Shown here: in pieces, positions 34,502 to 41,529 of the stretch | How positions within the stretch are numbered: position 1 is the first letter of the stretch | How the letters are laid out: every line of letters starts with the position of its first letter | NCBI RefSeq assembly: GCF_001956985.1 | Contig: NZ_CP019082.1 | Coordinates: forward strand, 6,820,001 to 6,884,000 | Origin: Paludisphaera borealis | Lineage (GTDB): Bacteria > Planctomycetota > Planctomycetia > Isosphaerales > Isosphaeraceae | Direction: 5' to 3' | DNA length: 64,000 nt | Program-made: the position numbers and the translations under genes | Notes under the pieces: model-generated | Seen by the model: the letters and a program-made list of their open reading frames with translations, nothing else | The model's database searches: none | Told to the model about the DNA's origin: nothing

Positions 34502-36124
34502 AAGCCCGCCGTCGACCCCGGCCGTGTTCAAGGCGAAAACGCCGGTATAGTCAAAGCGATCGTCGTGCGGGCTCGAGATCACCGAACCCGACACGGAGGC
34601 GGTGATGACGCCGCCGTCGAGAACGGTCACGTGGATGTTGGGATCGGTCGCCGTGTCGTAGACGGCCACCCCTTGCGGCTGGCCCGCGCCGAACGATCGG
34701 ATCGAGTAGTTCTTGATCTTCCCATTGGCCCCCTCGGTGATCCCTCCCGGTGCATTGTAATTGCTGAAGCCAGCCGGCGGCGGTCCGGCCGTCCGTGGGA
34801 CGCCGCCGTAGGGGACCGGCGGGGGCAGAGTGCCGTCGCCGCCGAAGGGCGCGACGCTCGCCGCCAGGACGGAGTCGATCAGGCTGCCGTTGATCTGGAC
34901 ATTGTTGAGCTGCCCGTTCGCCTGGAACATGCCGTCGCGCGACTTGCCGGCGATGATCCGCGTCGGGTAGCCGGTCGCCTGCGCGTTGGTGGGGAAGTCG
35001 GATTTCACGTCGCCCTGGGCGGTGACGTTGTTGATGGTCATCACGGCGTCGATCTCGGAGTTGTAGATCGCGGTGGGGACGTCGGGGCCGATCGTGATAC
35101 CATAGATGTTCGCTCCCGCAGTGATCCAGCTCCGGAAGATCCCGTGCGCGACGTCAACGTTTATGATGTTCTTGCCGACGTTGACGTTCGCCGATTGCAA
35201 GCCGCCGAGGTTCTCCGTCCCACCGTTGACGACGAACCCGTTCAGGTCGAGGCCGACCCCCAGGTCGACGGCCGTCGCCGATCCCTGGCCCTGGAAAACG
35301 CCGTCGACGGCCAGACCGTTGAGCGTGCCTCGAACGAGGATGCCGCTCGCCCCTGGATTGACGAGGACGTCGCCCCCGACGTTCAGCCCGAACAGGTTCC
35401 GGCCGACCAGGATCTCCCCCCCCGCCTCCAGCCGGACCGTCCCGCCCACCGTAATCGGCGCGAGCTGGTCGCGGCCGATCGACAGCAGGCCGTTCTGACC
35501 GAGCGTCAGGTCGCCGCTGATCGTGATCGGCGTCACCGAATCGCGGCCGATGACGAATCGGCCGCCGTCGATGGTCATGTCGTCGATCTGCATCGGGGTC
35601 GTCGAGCCGCTGTTCAGGTCGCCGCTGATCACGACGTGGCCCGTCGGACCGAGGTCGATCTCCGGCACGGTCATCAACGCGACCCCGCCGTTCACGTCGA
35701 TCTGGGCCGCCGGCCCGAGCGCGCCGAACGACAACTGGCTGACCGAGTTCGCCAATGGCGACATCGCCCCCGACAGCAGCGCCGAACTCGCGTTGATCGC
35801 CCCAAGCTGGCGCGAGACGACGTTCAGGTCCTGGATCGGCAGAAGCGAGGCGATCTTGTGCGGCCGGGCACGGAGCAGGGCGACCGTCAACGTCGTTCCG
35901 GACGTGGTCCCCAGCAGATTGAGGTCGATGACTCCCTTGGGGAGCTGTTGGACCTTGAGGAATCCCGGCCCGCTGAGCTGGAGCTGGTAGACCCCCGTGT
36001 TCGTCGCCACGTTCCGCATCCGGCTCAGGCCCGAATACCCGGAAAGCAGCGTCCGCCCCTCCAGAGCCTCGACCGAAGGCGCCCGCAGCCCTCGCCGCCT
36101 TCGATCGTCCCCATCCATGAGCAA
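34493..36124 (-). CDS. Surface beta-helix protein with LEPR-XLL-like N-terminus
   Basis: 543 residues. The N-terminus has APSVEALEGRTLLSG, matching the short motif found at the start of large planctomycete surface proteins (LEPR-XLL family). The rest consists of Gly/Asn/Val-rich short strands (VVISGDLNSGSTTPMQIDD; TISGDLTLGQNGLLSIGRD; ITVGGTVRLEAGGEILVGR), as expected for a right-handed beta-helix. No classical hydrophobic signal peptide is evident, so export by the motif is assumed. ATG 36118 is an alternative start. Function at the cell surface is not known. Confidence 0.75.
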   Translation of the reverse strand: MLMDGDDRRRRGLRAPSVEALEGRTLLSGYSGLSRMRNVATNTGVYQLQLSGPGFLKVQQLPKGVIDLNLLGTTSGTTLTVALLRARPHKIASLLPIQDLNVVSRQLGAINASSALLSGAMSPLANSVSQLSFGALGPAAQIDVNGGVALMTVPEIDLGPTGHVVISGDLNSGSTTPMQIDDMTIDGGRFVIGRDSVTPITISGDLTLGQNGLLSIGRDQLAPITVGGTVRLEAGGEILVGRNLFGLNVGGDVLVNPGASGILVRGTLNGLAVDGVFQGQGSATAVDLGVGLDLNGFVVNGGTENLGGLQSANVNVGKNIINVDVAHGIFRSWITAGANIYGITIGPDVPTAIYNSEIDAVMTINNVTAQGDVKSDFPTNAQATGYPTRIIAGKSRDGMFQANGQLNNVQINGSLIDSVLAASVAPFGGDGTLPPPVPYGGVPRTAGPPPAGFSNYNAPGGITEGANGKIKNYSIRSFGAGQPQGVAVYDTATDPNIHVTVLDGGVITASVSGSVISSPHDDRFDYTGVFALNTAGVDGGLSP

Positions 36125-36235
36125 AACTCCTCCGCCCTCCGAGTCGTCCTCCTGAGCTAAAGTAAGATCGACCGCTCGGGGCGTCCCGGTTGAGAAATCG
36201 CCCCGACGATCCTTATTCTCCTTGCAATTCCACCC

Positions 36236-36733
36236 TCACCGCTGCGACGCCGTGCTTTTCCGACGTTGCGACGCGCCGCCTGACTTGGACGTCTTGGGGC
36301 CGTCCTCCATGTTGATGTTGCGCTGGTAGTCCTGATCGCGAAAGACCATCACCGGACTCAGGCCGAGCACGTGATATTGAACGTCCTCGGTTCGTTCGGG
36401 CTTCGCGAGAGTGAGCCGGACGGAGAATTTCTTCTCCGTGGCGCCGGCTTCCTCTTTCTTGAGGATCTCGTACGCCCCCAGAAGCTCGCCCTGACTCCAC
36501 GGCGTGTCGTGAACCTCGACCGGGGGGTCGGTTCCCGCGAGCTTCCCGGGCTTGCCGCCGTCTCGCCAGGTTTTGAGAGCTGATTCGAGCGCGGCGCGAG
36601 CCGCCTCGTCGGACGGCGACGCGCTGACGCCGTTCCCACACCCTCCGCCCGCGAGAAGTAGGAGGAGGGCCGTGGTAGTGAAGATCGCCGGTCGGGCCAG
36701 GTTGCAGGTCCGGAGCATTGTGATGTACCTCAT
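36236..36733 (-). CDS. Small lipoprotein of the DUF1559 pair
   Basis: 165 residues from ATG 36733. A lipoprotein signal peptide (LARPAIFTTTALLLLLAGG, lipobox ending at Cys near residue 31) is followed by a compact domain with ALESALKTWRDGGKPGKL and QYHVLGLSPVMVFRDQDYQ. The start overlaps the DUF1559 stop (TGATG), so the two are translated together. It shares its layout with the lipoprotein at 38661-39167, probably a paralogue. Confidence 0.8.
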   Translation of the reverse strand: MRYITMLRTCNLARPAIFTTTALLLLLAGGGCGNGVSASPSDEAARAALESALKTWRDGGKPGKLAGTDPPVEVHDTPWSQGELLGAYEILKKEEAGATEKKFSVRLTLAKPERTEDVQYHVLGLSPVMVFRDQDYQRNINMEDGPKTSKSGGASQRRKSTASQR

Positions 36734-37788
36734 CAGTAGGCGTCGGACGAGATCACCTCGCCGCCGTTCCGCGTGCCGAGGGCCCGCCAGGTCATGAGCG
36801 CGACGCCGTCCTTGATGAATTTCACGCTGCCGTCGCCGAAGAGCGAGGTCACGCCCCCCGGATGCTGGCTTGAGGGCGGAACCACCATCGGCATGTTGGC
36901 CATGCTGTTGTTGGCGAAGCCCAGCCCGGCGCAAGTCGCGGTGTTGGGCGTCGAAACATGGTTGTACTGGGTGCAGCACATTTCGCCCATCACCCAGCTC
37001 GCGCCCTGGGCGTGAGTCAGTCGCGTGGTCGTCGCGGGGTTCATGGTCTTACAGGTCGTGTAAGTGTCGTTCAGGCTTGTCGGGGCCGCCGTGACCATTG
37101 AGTCGGAGCGGGCGTCCTTGTCGCGCTGGCCGTTGCCGCGGATCTTCTCGCTGAAGAAGCAGGTGTTGCTCGTCCCGTCCGTGATACTTGCGAGTTTGAC
37201 CGAGCTTAAATAGTAGAAGACCCCCTGAGGCGCATCGCTCGGGGAGACGCTGGAGGGGTTGCTGTCGCCCAGATCGCAGGCCCACGTCTGCATATTGCCG
37301 AGGTAGCTGTTGACGCCGGCCCAGTCGGTGCTCGGCATGTTGGCGTCCGAGGGGCAGAGGAACGCCGACACCTGAATCCTCGAAGCGGTCGCGTTCGCCC
37401 GGTTTGTGTTCTGGTACGGCGGCATGAACGGAACGTCGCCCGCCATCCCCGGCGTCTCCGGGGCCAGGTTGAAGTTGATGCTGTTGAAAAGGCTCCCTTG
37501 CTCGATGTAGATCAAAAGCTGACTGTGCGCGGACCATCGCGCGTAGGCGGCCGTGCCGGGGACGAACTGGCCGTAGGTCGGCCCCTTGCCGAACGGCAGA
37601 ACCTGGAAGCTGGAAATGTAGTTGTGGCAAGCGATGCCGATCTGCTTGAGATTGTTCACGCACTGGGCGCGCCGGGCCGCCTCGCGGGCCGACTGCACGG
37701 CCGGGAGCAACAGGGCGATGAGTACGGCGATGATGGCGATCACCACCAGCAATTCAATCAACGTGAATCCAGTTCGTCGAGTCCGCAT
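36733..37788 (-). CDS. DUF1559 prepilin-like protein
   Basis: 351 residues from ATG 37788, with GGAAGG before it. The N-terminus is a type IV prepilin/pseudopilin signal (GFTLIELLVVIAIIAVLIAL) followed by QSAREAARRAQCVNNLKQIG, the conserved DUF1559 entry. The C-terminus has the H-X9-DG-type end (SLFGDGSVKFIKDGV). These proteins are abundant in planctomycetes; they are presumably processed by a prepilin peptidase and surface-exposed. Role unknown. Co-translated with the lipoprotein downstream. Confidence 0.93.
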   Translation of the reverse strand: MRTRRTGFTLIELLVVIAIIAVLIALLLPAVQSAREAARRAQCVNNLKQIGIACHNYISSFQVLPFGKGPTYGQFVPGTAAYARWSAHSQLLIYIEQGSLFNSINFNLAPETPGMAGDVPFMPPYQNTNRANATASRIQVSAFLCPSDANMPSTDWAGVNSYLGNMQTWACDLGDSNPSSVSPSDAPQGVFYYLSSVKLASITDGTSNTCFFSEKIRGNGQRDKDARSDSMVTAAPTSLNDTYTTCKTMNPATTTRLTHAQGASWVMGEMCCTQYNHVSTPNTATCAGLGFANNSMANMPMVVPPSSQHPGGVTSLFGDGSVKFIKDGVALMTWRALGTRNGGEVISSDAY

Positions 37789-38051
37789 AACGGGGCCTTC
37801 CCAATCGAGGAGGGGACGCGGGGAATGAAGGAAATGATGATGAAGCGAACCCGAGGATCGAGCCTTCAAACAACGAACCGGGGGGCGGGTTCACACCCCC
37901 AATCCCATCTAGCGAAAGCGCCGGTGGACGCACGAACTCAATGCGCGTGAGATCGCGGCGAATCAAAATCCATGGAAAGGCGCGGTTCCATTCACCGTGC
38001 GTCCGTGGAACAGTCACGGAGCAGGCGGCTTCGAATGCGAGGAGCGCCGGA

Positions 38052-38489
38052 TCAGCACCACGGCGGGCGGGCGATCGGGTCGACTCGATCCGAGGGGCAA
38101 GGCGTGTCGTCGTCGAACGGGAAGGGGGTGGAATCGGCTCGCGGGACGAACACGCGGAGGTCGAGGCAACACCAGGCGTTGATTCGCGACAGGGCGCGCG
38201 GAACCGTCACGGGCTGCGAAGAGTTGCGCGAGCATCGGGGGCCGGAGCAGGACGGTCCGGGAGATGGGTCGATCGGGACGCTCCGCCGCCAATCGGGCGA
38301 CTGAGCACCGGACCAATCCAGCCGGTCGAGATAGCGGGTCCTGGACAGCGCGGCGTCCCACTTCGTCGTGACGTGCTGGGAACACCCGGCCCAAGAGCGG
38401 GACGGCGCAAGCCATCCGCAGCTCGCGAGCAGGAGACCTGCTACAAGCCAACCATGAGTGCGCCGTCGTTGTGGGACGAGCGACTTCAT
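38052..38489 (-). CDS. Small Cys- and Pro-rich secreted protein
   Basis: 145 residues from ATG 38489. Signal peptide HGWLVAGLLLASCGWLA with cleavage near SRSWAG. The mature part has eight or so Cys (AGCSQHVTTKWD; GPSCSGPRCSRNSSQP; AWCCLDLRVF; DTPCPSD; PPWC), suggesting disulphides. It faces the lipoprotein gene at 38661 across about 170 bp, head to head. No family recognised; coding status is moderately sure because of the clean signal peptide. Confidence 0.5.
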   Translation of the reverse strand: MKSLVPQRRRTHGWLVAGLLLASCGWLAPSRSWAGCSQHVTTKWDAALSRTRYLDRLDWSGAQSPDWRRSVPIDPSPGPSCSGPRCSRNSSQPVTVPRALSRINAWCCLDLRVFVPRADSTPFPFDDDTPCPSDRVDPIARPPWC

Positions 38490-38526
38490 CTGGACCAACT
38501 TCGTGGACCTCGCCGGCTCTGACAGC

Positions 38527-38558
38527 TTGCAACGCACGACACCACGCTCCTATATAAT
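38527..38558 (+). promoter_or_regulatory. Candidate promoter before the 38661 lipoprotein gene
   Basis: TATAAT (38553-38558) in TATATAATATAC, a rare AT-rich patch, with TTGCAA (38527-38532) 20 nt upstream. The spacing is longer than ideal. The next start is 103 nt downstream. Confidence 0.35.
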
Positions 38559-38660
38559 ATACGGCAAGGCATTCTGACAAGGGCTCGATCGCAGGTGTTC
38601 CCTTTTGCGACGGACGGCGGCGGCACCGGGGGACGACCGGAATCGAGAAGGGGGCGATCC

Positions 38661-39167
38661 GTGAACAGACGTTTGTCGAGCCTTCCGCTCGCACGATGGC
38701 TCGTCGGCGGTCTCGCGGTCGGATTGAGCCTGTCTTGCGGCCCGAATCCGCCTCCCGATCCGGATCGCTACCTGCCCGACCCGAAGCTCGCCCGCGAAGC
38801 GCTCGAGAAATCCCTGCAAGCGTGGCGCGCGTCTCCGGGCATCGAGCGGACGGTGACCACGATCCGCCCGATCATGTTCGTGGAGCAACAGCAACCGGCG
38901 GGTCAGCGGCTGCGGACGTTCGAAATCCTGGGCGAGACCGCCGGGTACGAAGGTTATCGTCGCCTCCTGGCGAAGCTCGACCTCGAAGACCCCGACGAGT
39001 CGACCACCGTCGCGTACTACGTCTTCGGTCAAGGCCCGATCTGGGTCTATCGCGCGGAAGACTTCGACATGATCATGCACATGGATAAAACCATGATGCC
39101 GGCCCCCCCTCCAGCCCCCGCCGCGCCTGGAGCCGGGAAGCCGTCCATCGACGACGCTCAACCATAG
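38661..39167 (+). CDS. Small lipoprotein, paralogue of the DUF1559-linked lipoprotein
   Basis: 168 residues from GTG 38661, after GAAGGGGG. The signal ends at a lipobox (VGLSLSC, Cys near residue 26). The body contains REALEKSLQAWRAS, LRTFEILGE and AYYVFGQGPIWVYRAEDFDMI, parallel to ALESALKTWRDGG, AYEILKKE and QYHVLGLSPVMVFRDQDY in the lipoprotein at 36236-36733. It ends in a Pro/Ala-rich tail. Here it has no DUF1559 partner next to it. Function unknown. Confidence 0.78.
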   Translation: MNRRLSSLPLARWLVGGLAVGLSLSCGPNPPPDPDRYLPDPKLAREALEKSLQAWRASPGIERTVTTIRPIMFVEQQQPAGQRLRTFEILGETAGYEGYRRLLAKLDLEDPDESTTVAYYVFGQGPIWVYRAEDFDMIMHMDKTMMPAPPPAPAAPGAGKPSIDDAQP

Positions 39168-39285
39168 TCGCCCTTGACGACGACTGATGATTCCTCTATC
39201 ACCTACCTCCATTGTCTCCAAGCATGGAGCCTTTCCTCCGGGATTGCTCATTGGAGTCGTTGACCGGACGGCCAGGAGGGTCGTG

Positions 39286-40398
39286 ATGTTCTTCGCCCAG
39301 CACCAGATGCGCCGTGTGATCGCGCCGTTGGCGTTCGCAGCCCTTCTGACGCTCGCGGCCTCCGAAGCCCGCGCCGTCCCGATGTACACGATCCGTGACC
39401 TCGGGACGCTCCCCGACAAATCCAACAGCGTCGCCACCTCGATCAACAACCAGGGCCAGGTCGTTGGCATCTCCTACAACGACGCGGACGGCAAGTTTTA
39501 CGTCCCCAGCCAAGGCCCTGGCTACTCCCAGTCCGGGACGGGCACCCAGTCGTTCCTCTACGACAACGGCAAGACCACCCGGATCGACCCCACCGGGGGG
39601 CCCGCCCTCTCTATCAACGACCACGGGCAGGTCGTGGGTGGGGAGTTCGTATCCATCAACAACGTGGGGCAATACGTCGCCTCACCGGGGGTTGGTGTCG
39701 GCAGTTCCAATTCCGGCCCCGCCGAAATCTACGACAACGGAGTTAGGCAAAACGTTGTCATGACAGTCGCCCCGTATGCGATCAACGACTCCGGGGTCGT
39801 GGTGGGAGCGATGATGACCGGTTCGCTCGGCCGCGAGATGCACCCTGCGATGTTTCGGGACGGCCAAACGATCGACCTGATGAATGCGACTCTCCGGTAT
39901 CCTGGTCTGTCGTGGACGGGCCCGCCGCTCCTCCCTCACGGAGTCGCGATCGGGATCAACAACAAGAACGACATCCTCGCGGTCGTCTGGAGTGTGAATA
40001 CCCCGGCGATCCCCGGGGTGCCCCCGACGACCGTCATCTTCAACCCCACAACCGGCGAATGGAAGAACCTCTCCAAGGTGCCAGGCTACGAGGGGGGCCA
40101 GGGGGTCGCGTTGAACAACCTGGGACAGGTCGTCGGCAACGACTTCCTGTACGACGGATCGACGATCCGGAAGCTGACCGAGTTGCTCCCACCGACCAGC
40201 GGCTGGAGCGGCCTGCACCCGACGGACATCAACGATTCGGGCTGGATCGTCGGCCAGGGGATGATCGACGGCAAGCTCCACGCCTTCCTCATGACGCCCG
40301 AGGACGCCCAGGTCCCCGAGCCGTCGACGGTCCTGATCTGGGGCGTGCTGGCGGCGCTGGGCGTGGGATCTCGTCGGGTCGTCGCGAGGAAAGCCTGA
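39286..40398 (+). CDS. HAF-repeat secreted protein with PEP-CTERM signal
   Basis: 370 residues from ATG 39286, with AGGAGGG six nt upstream. Signal peptide (ending SEARA), then repeated units of the type AINDSGVVVGAMM, SINDHGQVVGGE, GVALNNLGQVVGN and DINDSGWIVGQGMIDGKLHAF, the HAF/extracellular repeats that probably form a propeller. The C-terminus QVPEPSTVLIWGVLAALGVG plus RRVVARKA is a PEP-CTERM signal. Secreted and exosortase-processed; role unknown. Confidence 0.88.
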   Translation: MFFAQHQMRRVIAPLAFAALLTLAASEARAVPMYTIRDLGTLPDKSNSVATSINNQGQVVGISYNDADGKFYVPSQGPGYSQSGTGTQSFLYDNGKTTRIDPTGGPALSINDHGQVVGGEFVSINNVGQYVASPGVGVGSSNSGPAEIYDNGVRQNVVMTVAPYAINDSGVVVGAMMTGSLGREMHPAMFRDGQTIDLMNATLRYPGLSWTGPPLLPHGVAIGINNKNDILAVVWSVNTPAIPGVPPTTVIFNPTTGEWKNLSKVPGYEGGQGVALNNLGQVVGNDFLYDGSTIRKLTELLPPTSGWSGLHPTDINDSGWIVGQGMIDGKLHAFLMTPEDAQVPEPSTVLIWGVLAALGVGSRRVVARKA

Positions 40399-40591
40399 AC
40401 CCAACCATTGGGCTCATGGATCAGAATACAAACCATCATGACGCCGTCGGGACACCCGGCCTCATGAGAATGCGAGTGAATCGCGGTCGGTCGGGTCCGG
40501 GTCCTGGTCCGAATACCAGCCCGAAGCGCCAGCGAGTGCATTCCCATAACGCGGTCTACCATTGGATCGCACACAGGCCGAGGCCGAAATC

Positions 40592-40728
40592 TCTTCTGCC
40601 CTTGCGGGAGAAGGTGCCCCGCAGGGGCGGATGAGGGGTGTTCGACCGCCTCGACCCTCGACCAGAGCCTACGACGCGCTCCCCGCAGGCGGGGAGAAGG
40701 CATGCTCGCGACAGCCTGCTTTGATTGT
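40592..40728. repeat. Dispersed hairpin-rich element, copy B
   Basis: Shares with copy A (22308-22468) CTTGCGGGAGAAGGTGCCCC, GCAGGGG, GGATGAGGGGTGTTCGA and a terminal GGGAGAAGGCATGCT followed by GCG-CAGCCTG-TTTGATTG-like text. The central part differs (ACCGCCTCGACCCTCGACC). Same orientation. Confidence 0.7.
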
Positions 40729-41529
40729 TGTGTGCAACTCGAACGCAAACCACCTCGCGGCCTCGCCCTCGACACCGCGATCAAAATCGCCAGATCGCAT
40801 GAAATCGCGAAAATCCTTTCAATCGTCCCGCGCGGTAATCCGTAGCGCCCGGATTCCGATTCCCGATCAACACGGGGGAACCGTCGTAAACTCATGGTAG
40901 GTAATTCTCGAAATCGCCCGAGGTCTTTGACAATCCGGCTGTTGGTGGGTAAGTGACGCGTCCTCTCGTAGGGGAAAAACGCGCGAACGAACCCAACGCC
41001 CCAAGGCGATCGGCCGGCTTCGGCTCGGTCGGCCGAGCCCCGAAATCTCGACGAACGAACCCAATCGCAGGCCCAGAAAGCGGCGGTTTTCGGGGCGAAC
41101 GAAGCCAAACCCAGGACCACCGCCAAACCCCATCAACATAAGGACTTGGACGCATCACACACGCCGATTTCGCGGGTCGAACGAACACAATCCGCCGAGT
41201 GTCGAACCGCGGTCGAAGAAGGTCGGAGCGTGGGCCGTTCAGGGTCGCAACCGCCCGGTCAGAGAGCCGTCGAAGGGCGTGTTTTGGAGACGATCGAACC
41301 CAATTCCGCGAGGGGTGAGGCGAACACCCGTAGGAAGTGGTTGTGCCCAACAGGCGGGTGGAGCGGATTCGCAGGGGATTTCCGGATGCGCCGGCCGACG
41401 CCTCCGAGCCTGGACTTGGGCTGTTTCCAAAGAGCGGCAGGTCGCCCGCGACGCCTTGTCGCGAGCGGCGTCTTGGGGTAGCCTGGGGGATTGAATCCTT
41501 GTTAAACACTCGCGGTCGAGATCCACACC
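40729..41529. other. Gene-free region rich in a 13-bp motif
   Basis: About 800 bp between the HAF-repeat gene and the DUF1549 gene. Both strands carry only short Arg/Pro-rich open frames without signal peptides or motifs. It holds the array at 40985-41304. Confidence 0.6.
40985..41304. repeat. Cluster of GAACGAACCCAA-type motifs
   Basis: Copies at 40985-40997 (GAACGAACCCAAC), 41053-41065 (GAACGAACCCAAT), 41097-41109 (GAACGAAGCCAAA), 41179-41191 (GAACGAACACAAT) and 41292-41304 (GATCGAACCCAAT). Spacings are 68, 44, 82 and 113 nt. A sixth copy is at 2922-2934. Confidence 0.7.

Noticed and set aside
37941-38522. Plus-strand open frames around 38 kb
   Set aside because: Antisense of the Cys-rich secreted gene, with no signal peptide or motifs.
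40985-41304. CRISPR array
   Set aside because: Repeats are 13 nt, degenerate and irregularly spaced; no cas genes nearby.
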